Source of the DNA: Xestospongia muta
Taxonomy: Eukaryota; Porifera; Demospongiae; Haplosclerida; Petrosiidae
Assembly (NCBI GenBank): GCA_963693285.1
Contig: OY848917.1
Coordinates: forward strand, 188,501 to 252,500
Length of the DNA: 64,000 bases
Direction of reading: 5' to 3'
A model generated the notes under the pieces. It ran no database searches and was not told the origin of the DNA. It was given only the letters and a program-made list of their open reading frames with translations. This document shows positions 37,884 through 49,000 of the stretch, one piece after another; position 1 is the first letter of the stretch, and every line of letters starts with the position of its first letter. Position numbers and translations under genes: made by a program.

Positions 37884-38749
37884 TTATTTAGTACAGACTA
37901 CACAAGTTATTTCTTTTGTTGTGTCATAAGGAGGACAAGGTAGACCATTACATGTAGCCTTCACGTGATGGAATGAAGCCTCTACGTTCGTTGATGCTCC
38001 ACTACCAGTAACAGGCTCTGGGTTTCCATCAAGGCATTCAAAAACAACATTGTTCTTATGGCTTGCATATTCTGCGATTAAGTACCCATAATATTCCAAA
38101 GTCCATGTAGTTGGACATTTAGTTTTTGCTGGTATCATTAACATAGTAGCACGGTTTGGGGTATAACAAACAGCACATGGAGGATTGTAGTTCTGTAATG
38201 ACGGGAATACTGTTGATTCATATTCTCCAGAATAAAGTAAAGCCTGAGACGCTGAAGTACCACCACCTGGCAAGTAGTCAGGACCCTTAGGAAGACACAA
38301 GTAGTTAGCTCCACCTCCAGAATCAGACCATTTGCTGCCAGCAGCAAGACCATCATAGACTAGAGTAGTTCCTGTGGTGTTTGGACAAATTCTTCGTCCC
38401 CAACGAATGTACACAATGCCCCCACTACCTGGCCCAGACGATCCTCTAGCACCTTGGTCTCCTTTGTCCCCCTTTATACCTTGTGGGCCAGCAGGACCTG
38501 GTACTCCGGCAGGTCCTGGTATACCATCACGACCATCTCGACCATTGTATCCATTTTGACCATTATATCCATTAAGACATTGATTAGGGGGACTTGCAGG
38601 TGGGAATTTGCAAGTATCAATTGAATTATTGGTACCTATTATAAGACAAGAGATTGTAATGAAGATATTGCTCTGTACTAACCTTGACCAACAGCAACTA
38701 CTGTAACAGCAAGAGCTGTAACAGCTACAGTAAGTAGAAATATTTTCAT
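37884..38749 (-). CDS. Short-chain (spongin-type) collagen C4-like protein, copy 2
   Basis: Two minus-strand exons, 38749-38683 and 38635-37884, with a 47-nt intron at the same position and phase as copy 1. The product is 272 aa. It has a signal peptide (MKIFLLTVAVTALAVTVVAV), a Cys-containing head, a short Gly-X-Y stretch (GRDGRDGIPGPAGVPGPAGP) and a Cys-rich C-terminal domain. Differences from copy 1 are few. GARGSSGPGSGG replaces GARGPPGPGSGG. A one-codon insertion near the end gives GSGASTNVEAS versus GSGAQNLEAS. YLIAEYASH replaces YLMAEYAGN. No stop or frameshift is seen, so both copies appear functional. The likely role is a secreted matrix/skeletal collagen. Confidence 0.9.
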
Positions 38750-39739
38750 GACTTATCACTGATTTACAAGTCACATCCTATCCACATATAGAAACCTTCA
38801 GTCTTTTTATAGCTACTGTATCAATGCACACATTGTATCACATAGTACAGGTTATATTATACCTAAGTATTTAATATTCAATTTTCTATAAACACATAAT
38901 TAAGGTAATTACTCTTTCATGAAATGAAAAGTACATGTGAATGTGTTCATAAAATTGACCTTATCAAAGGTTTGTTCTAAAGAAGACACTCCAAGTTATG
39001 ACAAGGATCAATAAAGTTGACCTAATGAAAGCGTGTTCTAGAGAGGACACTCTATGTTATGATAAGCATCAATTACCATTCATATTGCTGTGTCCATTCA
39101 ACAAATAGATATATTTTGATTGCTACAAACTCTATAGCAACATTAAGCAGGAATATCAACTAAACTCTGTACTTTTCAAGACAAATGTGATGAGAATGTT
39201 TTTATAAGGCAGACAGTGGCTCCAAATAGACTGTCTCTATTAGTATAATAAAGTAAATACACTAATGTATGAAACTAACTCAAGCTAACAGTAAGTCACA
39301 GACATCATGTGTTAGTTTTAGGTCAGAAATAATGTGAAAAGTTCAACTACTCAACAATAGTGGGATTTTCACCAAAATATATTATATTGATAACACATTG
39401 GCTTTATAATATACCATTGTAAAAATGGTTTGGTAGACTTAGCCATATACGTTGCCTATAATACAGAATGAGATGCTACAGAGTAAAAAATATGACACTG
39501 CTGTTATCTGTTTAATTAAGAACCATGTCTTGAGTTAATTATCAAATCAAATACAATGAAGATTCTATTTAATGTCCATATCTCATTAGCTAAACAGTTC
39601 ATGGATGCTGAAACTGTGTGTATGAGAGTTGTCATTCTATAATCTGTGATAGTTTTACTGTGTCATTATGTATTTGTAAAGGATGTTACTATATATGAAC
39701 ATCTCTATATAATACAAATGTGTTCTTATCAGTAATCAA

Positions 39740-40190
39740 GCATGGTTCTTGATGAACAATACATTAATTAATAATAATAGTTGACTTTTTGAGTGTAAAT
39801 GTTAGCTAAAATGTAATATACCAAAATATTTTTATTATAACACTGTGTGTATCTACTAACTACAAATATGTATAATGCAATTATAAAAACATTGAGACAC
39901 AGGTTATCTCAAACAATGTATATAATAGCTTTTCTTGTTAACTTTTCTTCATATCTGCCTAATTAGTGTGTGTCTTCAGTAAATGTACATATTTTCTTTA
40001 CATGACAAAAACATTTAATTTTGCTATCTTTACAGGGACATAGACAAGAGTCAGCTAGTTAATATATTTACAATTACAATCTGGTGGCTGTCCTATTAAG
40101 TAAGGATGATAAAAAGGACATTCTTATTTACTACTTGGCAGTTTTTATCTGTGATCGACTCATTAATTACCCCTCCCTAGCCAATATTAA
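39740..40190. repeat. Dispersed repeat, copy 2
   Basis: Closely matches 48566-49000 over about 450 bases, from catggttcttgatgaacaat to gccaatattaatgacattt. Copy 1 at 33180 is more decayed. The family is unknown; it could be a non-autonomous element. Confidence 0.75.
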
Positions 40191-41901
40191 TGACATTTAC
40201 GTAACCGGGACATAGAACTGAATGAACATTCGAAAACGCACTCCGTGTCCAAAGAAATCAATTAATTTTTATTACCTGGCATTGTAAACTGGACACACTC
40301 TTACCAGTATTATATTACTCTATGAAGACATTAATGTGATTTTTATTTATCAAAACATTGACTATATAATTTTCTTTATGTTCTATTATTAAAAGTAGTT
40401 AATAACACAGACATTCACTTTTAAATTACTTATTTTATGATGAAAATAGCACTAAAAATACTTTTGTAGCTCTTTCATCTTACAGCATTGTTATTACTAA
40501 AAGATTTAGGACGAAACATTTAGAACAAATAAGAACACGTTGGTTTAGACTGTTTGACTTTAGAAGTAAAGTCGCGCTATTCTTATGGAAAACACTAAAA
40601 TAACATAAGATAGAGGTGCACTTTTGGGACTATAGCCATTGTTTTAAGCTATGTAGACGTAAATTACAACTTTTTATCTAAAGATGAAGGATTGCTGTGT
40701 TGGTTTAGCTTGTTATAGTTTGCTTTGGCAATCTCCTGTCACAGTTATGTAAGATACAAAATACTCGTACATATTCAGTACAAAAATTAAATATAGTGCA
40801 CTAAAATAATAATAATATTAATAAATATTTTCCTTTCAAATGGTAAAAGAAAATTCAGACTGTACTATAGAAAGGACAGGCCAATATAATAGATCTTTTA
40901 TAGGAATTAATACTAGTGACTAGGATAATTATCCCACTAAATATTTGATCAGTAATGTACTGATACACAACAGGATTGTTTGAGCAACTAATCGATGCTT
41001 GAATGAAACTACACCATGTAGACCTAAAGTGCTCTGACGTCCTGATGTCATGGTATCTTCCCCATATTCTCTCCCTTCTTGTTGTCATATTCTTACAATT
41101 ATCTTGTTCAAGAGTGGATGACAGATCATGTACTAGGCTGATTGCAAAAGTTGATACAATCTCCCTGTTTTCAGACCTAGAACACCATTTAACAGGAGAT
41201 CTGCACTATCTAACACTAATAAGTATTTATTATAAACTAACACTTAATTAAAGAAAAAATTCCGAAAATACTACACGCTCGTTTCAGAAGAAACAGGTGC
41301 ACTGCAAGCCATAGTTTACATATATTATACTGTTTATGCTTGTCAGGTAAAGATGACAAGGAGTGTACCGGAAGTGCGTGGGCGTTTCCAATCCCGGTTA
41401 CGTAGTCTATACTATCTATGGTATTATTAGCTCTACGCATCCTATGCTATTTCCATGAAGTGTATTGTCATTTGTCTTTATTAGTACAGGTTAGATGAGT
41501 GTAGTCAGGATATATTATAAAACAGTCATAATGATGATATATCAGATGTCTCAATCATGAAATCTGATTAACAGTTCTGGCATTAGAAATTCTTTGGAAA
41601 TAAGTTTTACGTATACAAAAATTGAATTGATAAACACTACAGTCTTATTTGTTGATAATGTTTATTCAAGAGTCCTATATGATGTAGCTGCAGTAGTTGA
41701 AGCTCTGGGCAAACAGCGGCAATGTGCGCATGCGCCTACCTCGCTACTTCCGCCAACTCCTCGTACTCTAGCCAGTATATGGTTAATTATGTTTAATAAC
41801 AGTTAAACAAATCATTGAATTATTTATAATAGTTTTTGGGAGCCACCGAACGGAACAAACGGAACAAACGGAATACTATACTTACATAAAGTATACTAAC
41901 T

Positions 41902-41922
41902 CACGTGATTGGGGTTATCCCC
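41902..41922 (+). promoter_or_regulatory. Conserved promoter block of GTPase copy 1
   Basis: E-box CACGTG (41902-41907), inverted CCAAT box (attgg, 41908-41912) and ggggttatcccc (41911-41922) lie 35-55 bases before the ATG. The same block precedes the other two GTPase copies (50426 and 55214) while surrounding sequence has changed more. Confidence 0.5.
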
Positions 41923-41956
41923 CACAGTAGTTGTTGAGTGTAGCTAGTCCTTTATC

Positions 41957-43018
41957 ATGGCGGAATCTTCTTCATCTATAACGAAACTGACTTCGGAGAC
42001 ACTAACTCGTACTATCGAGGAGTGTGGTATTGTTGATGACGGTAAACCACTTCACCTACTAATGATTGGATCGCCTGGTGTAGGAAAGTCGTCTTTAGCT
42101 GGTGTGCTAATCAATGGTGTGTCTGAAGGTGTGGATGGTCCTGATGCTGGTACTACAGAGAACATCAAAAGTACAGAGGTTAAAGCAAACAATGGGATTA
42201 CCTATATAGTTCATGATACACGAGGGTTAGATAGAAATGAAGAGCAGACACAACGCATAATTGATGAAATGAAGAATATAATTAATACTGAAAGATGTAT
42301 TATTTTCGTGTGTTCTCGTTGGGATAATCGTTTTAATGATTGTAAGACAACGTTTAAAATTACCAACCAATTATCACTGGATATATGGGAAAAAGCTGTA
42401 ATTGTTCTTACACACTCAGATTGTTTATCTCCTGAGGTTCGTAATCTCCCAGATGATCGACAAGACAAAAGAATTGAAGAATTGAATGAGTGTTGGAAAA
42501 AAAATATTAAAAAAGAGCTATTATGTTTGGGTGTAAATGAAGATACGTTAGATAAGTTGAAGATTTGTAACACAAGTCACACATCAATAGATAAGATTTG
42601 GCTAGTTGAGTTTATTGGTGAATTTGTAAAACTTTTGCCAAGCTGCAATGATGTTGCAGTTGCTATATTATTACAAGTTGCTAATTCATTCCCTGAATGT
42701 AAAGAACTAGTCGACCAATTGATCATTTCTATTCACAATGAAGGTATTACACCTGTCATTGATCCAGTAGTAAATTTTCCACCAGAAATTTCTACACATT
42801 TTTCAAAACTTGAGAAGGTTTGTAATATATTAATTCCTACTGGTTTTTGTGCTGCTGGTGGTGGTATTGGAGCTATTGTAGGAAGATTGCTATGTGAGTA
42901 TATTAATATTGTTGCTCCTGTGGCTATCGATGCTAGTGCTGGTGCTGGTATAGGGTTGCTACTTGGAATTGGCATTGTAGGTGTTTACTTTTTATACAAA
43001 TTGTATTCCAAGAAATAA
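41957..43018 (+). CDS. P-loop GTPase with GIMAP-like layout, intact copy
   Basis: Intronless ORF of 353 aa with an ATG start. G1/Walker A is GSPGVGKSS (38-46), the probable G2 Thr is at 66-67, G3 is DTRG (87-90), and G4 is THSD (152-155) in place of TKxD. The order and spacing fit AIG1/GIMAP-type GTPases. The C-terminal 70 residues hold two Gly/Ala-rich hydrophobic segments (CAAGGGIGAIVG; GAGIGLLLGIGIVGVYFLY) and a basic end (KLYSKK), as in a tail-anchored or membrane-inserting protein. The likely role is a GTP-dependent switch or scaffold on an intracellular membrane; an immune role as for vertebrate GIMAPs is only analogy. It is the only one of three local copies without frame damage. The subfamily is uncertain because G3 has R where GIMAPs usually have P. 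Confidence 0.82.
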   Translation: MAESSSSITKLTSETLTRTIEECGIVDDGKPLHLLMIGSPGVGKSSLAGVLINGVSEGVDGPDAGTTENIKSTEVKANNGITYIVHDTRGLDRNEEQTQRIIDEMKNIINTERCIIFVCSRWDNRFNDCKTTFKITNQLSLDIWEKAVIVLTHSDCLSPEVRNLPDDRQDKRIEELNECWKKNIKKELLCLGVNEDTLDKLKICNTSHTSIDKIWLVEFIGEFVKLLPSCNDVAVAILLQVANSFPECKELVDQLIISIHNEGITPVIDPVVNFPPEISTHFSKLEKVCNILIPTGFCAAGGGIGAIVGRLLCEYINIVAPVAIDASAGAGIGLLLGIGIVGVYFLYKLYSKK

Positions 43019-43606
43019 TTAAACAATTTTAAATGCCACACAATTTTATTATGCTACATTGTGCAATATTAATAAACATCATTTTGTTAGCTGACTACAT
43101 GTACTTAATAGTATTCTATGGACATTTGTGATCATTTATCCTTATTGTTTTTTCTTGAGTTATCATGTTACTATAAATGTTTCTAGTTTGCTTGGTTGTT
43201 ATAATCAGGAGTCCATTAACTTACAAAAGGTGGAGGAATACATTTAAGAGCTGAGATGATACGGCATCTGACAAACAACAGTAGTCTATTCATGACTATA
43301 CCGGAACCTTAAGTAAATGTGTGAAACTATGAATATTGTTAAATTGATATGAATATAATTACATATATCCTTTATTGGTCATTCACAAAATTAAAGGTAT
43401 TTTGCTGGATGCTGCAATACGCATGCTCCGTAATTGTAAATAATGAATATAGTAGTAATATTCATATTTTAATATTTACCAAACAAAAATTATTTTTATT
43501 CGCCAAATGATTCAACAGTTAGTTCAACTGTTATTATCAGTGGCTACATAATAAATACACAATAAAAAATACGGTTCTATTTATACTCTTTATTGTGGTT
43601 CAAAGT
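43019..43606. other. GTPase 3' flank and intergenic
   Basis: 43019-43430 is the 3' flank shared with GTPase copies 2 and 3 (tgtgcaatatt near 43060, tttatccttattg near 43135). The rest is AT-rich up to the 3' end of the retroelement tail. Confidence 0.5.
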
Positions 43607-43776
43607 TTAGGGTTTTTTGATGTTGGTAGAACTCCCTGGAGTTGAAGTTGATGTACCAGGAACGGATGAAATACGAGATGCACGCGATGCGTGGGTGGCT
43701 TGCTGCTTGTACATTTGTTTAAAGAGTCTGAGGTAGATTTGTGGGAGAGGACCTTGCTCTCGGTTAATGGCATATC
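43607..43776 (-). pseudogene. Retroelement ORF tail (Penelope-like?), 3' part, cut by LTR element
   Basis: Minus-strand frame from 43771 to a stop at 43609-43607: AINREQGPLPQIYLRLF, then a Ser/Thr-rich end (RISSVPGTSTSTPGSS). An AATAAA signal lies 13 bases after the stop (minus 43594-43589). Once the LTR element and one target duplication are ignored, it is in frame with the piece ending at 48445. A segment of the type ESxHI...INRxxGxLPxxY is what I would expect at the C-terminal end of GIY-YIG-bearing retroelement proteins such as Penelope-like elements. The family is tentative. Confidence 0.5.
43772..43776. repeat. Target-site duplication of LTR element, left
   Basis: The 5 bases atatc precede the 5' LTR and are repeated at 48445-48449 after the 3' LTR. 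Confidence 0.88.
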
Positions 43777-44077
43777 TGTTATAATGTTGTATATAATGGG
43801 CTAGTTATACTATCATTTAGTTATTACTAGTTATTATTTAGTGTTATCAGTGTTACATCATGCTATGTAATGTGAGTCATTATTGCGTATGTGTTATAAT
43901 TTATTATTACGTAATCATTTGTGTATATAAGTGCATGCTTTTAACTTTGATGAAAAGGAAAAAAAGAAAAGGAATAGAGTAGAGATTTTAACCTTTCCAA
44001 AGTTGTAATTCTTTTCCTTCTCGCTCTCCTCGTGGCTTTTCCTTGCCCTTCCCGCTCTCTCCGACTCGGTCACTACA
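43777..44077 (+). repeat. 5' LTR, 301 bp
   Basis: Begins tgttataatg and ends cactaca (TG...CA). It matches the 3' LTR at 48144-48444 with one difference seen by eye (ttccttgc versus ttctttgc). Near identity implies a recent insertion. Confidence 0.95.
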
Positions 44078-44078
44078 T

Positions 44079-44096
44079 TGGCGACGAGGGTATCTG
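44079..44096 (+). other. Primer-binding site of LTR element
   Basis: tggcgacgagggtatctg starts two bases after the 5' LTR and is expected to pair with the 3' end of a host tRNA. The tRNA identity was not determined. Confidence 0.6.
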
Positions 44097-44137
44097 GACT
44101 TTATTGTTACTAGCGTGCTTACTACAACTTCAGTGCG

Positions 44138-45010
44138 ATGGCATCAGCAGCACATGGTCAGATGACCTCCTTCGATTCCTCTAAAGAGACATGGTCGTCC
44201 TACTCCGAAAGGCTCGACTTTTACCTTACTGCGAATAAGATTACCGACGCTAAGGTCAAGAGAGCTGTTTTCGTTACCGTTATTGGCGCTCGCACTTATG
44301 GACTACTGAAGAGTTTGCTACAACCGAAGTCTCCAACAGATGACGATATTACCTTACAGAGAATGAAAGATGTCTTGGCAGCGCACTTCAACCCTAAACC
44401 TTCTCCTATCACACAGCGATACAAGTTTCACACTAGAGAAAGACATGAGGGCGAGTCAGTGGCAACCTATGTTGCAGAATTGCGAGCACTGGGAGAGCAT
44501 TGTGATTTTGGGGACACACTGGATAAGATGATACGTGATAGACTGGTATGTGGCATAAATAACCCCCGTATTCAACGAAGACTACTTCAAGAAGCCGACC
44601 TATCGTATGAGGTAGCATTTCAGAAAGCACAAGCAATGGAAGTAGCAGCACTTGACGTCTCCAAGATGTCACCTCAGAAACCTTCACAACCTTCAAACCC
44701 AGTACACAATTTTCGAAACAAACCCGAACCACACAGACAGAGAAAGATAGAATGTTATCGATGTGGAGCAGAACACTACGCTAACAAATGCAAGTTTATA
44801 AATGTGGACTGTCGTGCATGTGGGAAAAAGGGCCATTTGGCAAGAGTCTGTCGTAGCAAGAGAGATAAACCAGCAGATAGTGGCAAGAAAGATAACCCTT
44901 CAAGAAAGATAACCCTTCAGACAGCAGAACACCTTCAAAGGATAGGCGAGATCAACCTAGGCAAGGCCATAAGGGATATAAAAACAAACATCACCCAACA
45001 CACACCTTAG
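44138..45010 (+). CDS. gag: gag of Ty3/gypsy element
   Basis: A 290-aa ORF beginning MASAAHGQMTSFDSSKETWS. It has a capsid-type helical region (VATYVAELRALGEHCDFG), then two zinc knuckles: CYRCGAEHYANKC (C-x2-C-x3-H-x4-C, one residue short) and CRACGKKGHLARVC (standard C-x2-C-x4-H-x4-C). The basic end fits RNA packaging. The pol frame overlaps its last roughly 110 bases in the -1 phase, consistent with a programmed -1 frameshift; a perfect slippery heptamer was not found. Confidence 0.9.
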   Translation: MASAAHGQMTSFDSSKETWSSYSERLDFYLTANKITDAKVKRAVFVTVIGARTYGLLKSLLQPKSPTDDDITLQRMKDVLAAHFNPKPSPITQRYKFHTRERHEGESVATYVAELRALGEHCDFGDTLDKMIRDRLVCGINNPRIQRRLLQEADLSYEVAFQKAQAMEVAALDVSKMSPQKPSQPSNPVHNFRNKPEPHRQRKIECYRCGAEHYANKCKFINVDCRACGKKGHLARVCRSKRDKPADSGKKDNPSRKITLQTAEHLQRIGEINLGKAIRDIKTNITQHTP

Positions 45011-45060
45011 ACAGTCAACCTCAGCCTCCATCTCCTGTAGACTCTGATGAAGACTACGCC

Positions 45061-47802
45061 TTGTTTACATTGCCTTCTAACACCAAACCCATTGTGGTGT
45101 CTCTTAAAGTAAACAATACTGACCTTTTAATGGAACTGGACACTGGTGCCTCCTTCTCTATTATTAATGAAACCACATACTCCTCCTTCACTAATGCATT
45201 CCCTCCTCTTTCTCCTTCTACAGTGATACTTACTACTTACACTGGAGAAAAGATTACTCCATTAGGCATGGTAGATGTGGAAGTCTCCTACCAAGGACAG
45301 AATGTTACACTACCACTGTTAATTGTTCCAGGAAAGGGGCCTAACCTTATGGGCAAGAACTGGCTTGAACATATTAAATTAAACTGGTCTGAATTGCATA
45401 ATGTTAATTGTCCTTTATTTTCTTTAGGTAACGTACTCAAGACTCATGACGCAGTTTTTCGATCCAAACTCGGTAAATTACAAGGGATCTCCGCTAAACT
45501 TCACACAGCACCCGATGCTCGTCCAGGTTTCTTCCGTCCACGACCTGTCACACTCTCACTCAAAGAGAAAGTACTTAACGAAATTAGTCGTTTAGAAAAT
45601 TTGGGAGTTATTACCCCTGTAAAGTATTCAGACTGGGCCGCTCCGATCGTTCCAATTGTTAAAGAAGATGGTTCTATTCGTTTATGTGGCAATTATAAAG
45701 TTGCAATTAATCCGGTTCTTCTCACTGATACATATCCTCTGCCAAGAGTAGATGATCTTTTCGCTGCACTTTCTGGTGGCAAGATTTTCTCCAAACTAGA
45801 CTTAAAACATGCATATCTTCAAGTACCCTTGGACGACTCCTCAAAGAAATATACTACTATTAATACACCGAAAGGTCTCTATCAGTACGAAAGATTACCA
45901 TTTGGAGTGTCCTCTGCACCTTCCCTATTTCAGAGAATTATGGAAAATCTACTAAGCGGTTTAAAACACGTATGCGTTTACATTGATGATATACTCATAA
46001 CAGGAGTTGACGAATCCGATCATTTACGTAATTTACAAACCGTTTTACAGAAATTACAAGAAGCCGGTTTAACACTAAAGAAATCTAAATGCAAATTTGC
46101 CATTTCATCCGTCGAATATCTGGGACACGTGATTGACTCAGAAGGACTTCACCCAGCAGAATCAAAGGTTAGAGCAATACGAGACGCACCAACACCCACT
46201 AATGTAACTGAATTAAAGTCTTTCTTAGGATTGTTAAACTATTATCATAAATTTTTACCAGATTTTGCAACACAACTAGCACCACTCCACAACTTGCTAT
46301 GTCAAAACGCTAAGTGGAGCTGGACCTGTATCCATGATGAAGCCTTTACTCAGGCTAAGTCATTACTGCATTCATCTTCATTGTTAGTTCATTATGATGA
46401 GAACAAACCTCTCATTATCGCTTGCGACGCTTCTCCATATGGTGTAGGAGCAGTACTCAGTCATCGTATGGCTGATGGATCTGAATTACCGGTTGCTTAT
46501 GCATCAAGATCGTTATCACCAGCAGAAAAAAAATATTCACAGCTTGAAAAAGAAGCTTTAGCAGTCATTTTTTCAGTAAGGAAATTTCACGATTATGTAT
46601 ATGGTAGAAAATTCATACTTTACTCTGATCACAAGCCTTTACAATATCTATTAAGTGAGTCTAAACAGACACCAACTCATGCTTCATCACGTATTCAGAG
46701 ATGGGCTCTGATATTATCTGCATACAAGTATACCATACAATACAAACCAGGAAAGAACCTCTCTCACGCCGACGCACTTAGCCGTCTCCCACTTCCTGAT
46801 TGTCCTACAACAGTACCGATGCCTCAAGACGTAGTGTCTACGTTAAATCACATTTCAGAATCAATTATTTCAATTGCAAAAATTCAACAATGGACAGACA
46901 AAGATCCAGTATTATCTTGTTTACGTGCACTTGTACTCTCAGGAGGGCAACTTCTTACAGATGTACCAGAAATGAAACAGTATAGTCACATTTTTACAGA
47001 ACTCAGTGTAGCTGATGGTTGTTTACTCAGGGGATCACGAGTTATTATTCCTTTACCTGGTCGATCTACAATACTTTCCCAACTCCATGAAACCCACTCC
47101 GGGATCAGTAGGATGAAAAGTCTTGCTCGTTGTTATCTATGGTGGCCGGGACTCGATAAGGATATAGAACAGACAGTAAAGAAATGTCAAGTATGTCAAG
47201 AGAATGGTAATTTTCCTCCTCAAACCCCTGTTCACCCGTGGGAATGGCCTAAAACCCCATGGACACGAATTCATATAGATCATGCAGGTCCATTTTTAGA
47301 CCACCACTTTCTACTTATAGTCGATGCTTATTCACGATGGCTCGAAGTTCATTGCGTTCCGTCTACTTCCTCCTCAGCAACTATTAAAGTACTACGTCGA
47401 GTGTTCTCTATACATGGTCTTCCACAACAACTGGTGTCAGACAATGGACCAGGGTTTACAAGTAATGAATTTAAACAATTTATGGATCAAAATACTATTC
47501 GTCATTCACTAACTTCTCCTTACCATCCTAGGTCCAATGGACTAGTTGAGAGAGCAGTACAGACATTCAAACAAGCCATGAAAAAATTGGATGGTCCTAT
47601 ACATGTTAAGCTAAGTCGTTTCCTTTTCTCATACCGTATTACACCACAAACTACTACTGGTCACTCACCAGCCGAACTCTTAATGGGTCGACGCTTACGT
47701 TCAAGATTTGATTTATCTCATCCTGACTCATGTACACCTTTGCCAAAGGAACCTGTACAACCAACTCGTTCTTTCAAACCAGGGGATCTTTTATTCGCTT
47801 GA
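45061..47802 (+). pseudogene. pol: pol of Ty3/gypsy element, cut by one in-frame stop
   Basis: The frame is open from about 44898 (overlapping gag, -1 phase) to a TGA at 47800-47802. Residues counted from 45061: aspartic protease DTG (27-29), reverse transcriptase YIDD (307-310), RNase H with D456 (CDASPYGVGAVL) and TDHKPL-type motif (SDHKPLQYLL), an HHCC-type zinc region, and the integrase triad D740, D794, E830 (DD35E spacing). After the TGA the same frame runs on to 48132 through the integrase C-terminal region. The ORF is otherwise intact, so this copy looks recently disabled. It is described as a pseudogene because of the stop; readthrough cannot be excluded. Confidence 0.88.
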
Positions 47803-48132
47803 AGTTATTCAGGCACTCCTCTTTGGATACCAGTAACTGTGTGTAAGGTTGCTGGACCACTCACATATCACGTTGTAACAGCTGAAGGTAGTGTTTTCAA
47901 ACGTCATGCAGATCAGTTAAAACGACGATATACTACTGAAGAAACTCCTCAACAAAATACTACTCCTGAAGCTGATGAGAGTGATGATTTCTCTCTACCT
48001 ACTCCACTGGTTCCGATTCCTCCGATAGCTCCGCCTACAAGAGGCTTACCAACTCCAACAGCTCTGCCGATACGTCGTTCTAATCGACACAGACTGCCAA
48101 GGGATCATGGACCGTATGTTTTTGAAACTTAA
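47803..48132 (+). pseudogene. pol 3' continuation after in-frame stop
   Basis: The same frame as pol, from the codon after TGA to a stop at 48130-48132. It contains a GPY/F-like barrel region (TPLWIPVTVCKVAGPLTYHV) with FKRHADQLKRR, then a Pro/Thr-rich tail ending in NRHRLPRDHGPYVFET. It is normally the C-terminus of integrase. Without readthrough or re-initiation it is not translated with pol. Confidence 0.8.
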
Positions 48133-48143
48133 AGGGGGAAGGG

Positions 48144-48444
48144 TGTTATAATGTTGTATATAATGGGCTAGTTATACTATCATTTAGTTATTACTAGTTA
48201 TTATTTAGTGTTATCAGTGTTACATCATGCTATGTAATGTGAGTCATTATTGCGTATGTGTTATAATTTATTATTACGTAATCATTTGTGTATATAAGTG
48301 CATGCTTTTAACTTTGATGAAAAGGAAAAAAAGAAAAGGAATAGAGTAGAGATTTTAACCTTTCCAAAGTTGTAATTCTTTTCCTTCTCGCTCTCCTCGT
48401 GGCTTTTCTTTGCCCTTCCCGCTCTCTCCGACTCGGTCACTACA
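48144..48444 (+). repeat. 3' LTR, 301 bp
   Basis: Near-identical to the 5' LTR. It is preceded by the polypurine tract at 48131-48143 and followed by the target duplication atatc at 48445-48449. Confidence 0.95.
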
Positions 48445-48588
48445 ATATCTTTGACTGCAAATGTGCCATGATTCCGAGATACATCTCTGGAAAAAATATG
48501 GATGGCGGACTAGGATAGTGGGATTATCCCAGTTGATTTTGTGACCCTTTTGATATGGTTCTTGCATGGTTCTTGATGAACAATACAT
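48445..48588 (-). pseudogene. Retroelement ORF tail (Penelope-like?), 5' part
   Basis: Minus-strand frame from 48588 to 48445: KGHKINWDNPTILVRHPYFF followed by an ESWHICSQRY segment that ends exactly at the target duplication. It is in the same phase as 43771-43607. The insertion therefore split one ORF with no other visible frame loss at the junction. Further 5' sequence is replaced by the dispersed repeat. Confidence 0.5.
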
Positions 48589-49000
48589 TTATTAATAATG
48601 ATAGTTCACTTTTCGAGTGTACATGTTAGCTAAAATGTAATACACCAAAATATTTTTATTATAACACTGTGTATCTACTAACTACAAATATGTATAATGT
48701 AATTATAAAAACATTGAGACACAGCTTATCTTAAACAATGTATATAATAGCTTTTCTTGTTAACGTTTCATCATATCTACTTAATAAGTGTGTGTCTTCA
48801 GTGAAATGTACATATTTTCTTTACATGACAAAACATCTAATTTTGCTATCTTTACAGGGACATAGACAAGAGTCAGCTAGTTAATATATTTACAATTACA
48901 ATCTGGTGGCTGTCCTATTAAGTAAGGATGATAAAAAGGATATTCTTATTTACTACTTGGCAGTTTTTATCTGTGATCGACTCATTAATTACCCCTCTCT
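48566..49000. repeat. Dispersed repeat, copy 3
   Basis: Close match to 39740-40190, for example tatttttattataacactgt and tacagggacatagacaagag. Confidence 0.75.

Larger units (their letters stand above)
38750..41956. other. Duplicated flanks and intergenic DNA
   Basis: 38750-39700 is the 5' flank shared with collagen copy 1. 39740-40190 is a copy of the dispersed repeat. 41425-41956 is the 5' flank of the GTPase gene, repeated at about 49965-50473. Between them no exon is supported. Confidence 0.5.
43777..48444 (+). mobile_element. Young Ty3/gypsy LTR retrotransposon, 4.67 kb
   Basis: Complete structure: 301-bp LTR, primer-binding site (tggcgacgaggg from 44079), gag, pol (protease, RT, RNase H, integrase), polypurine tract (aaagggggaaggg, 48131-48143), 301-bp LTR, and a 5-bp target duplication atatc. 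The order PR-RT-RH-IN is Ty3/gypsy (Metaviridae). No envelope-like ORF is present. It inserted into an older retroelement tail of the opposite orientation. LTR near identity suggests recent activity, although pol carries one in-frame stop. Confidence 0.95.

Noticed and set aside
48355..48444. Protein-coding continuation of the minus-strand ORF into the LTR
   Set aside because: The last residues of that ORF are LTR sequence read in antisense; the host frame ends at the target duplication.
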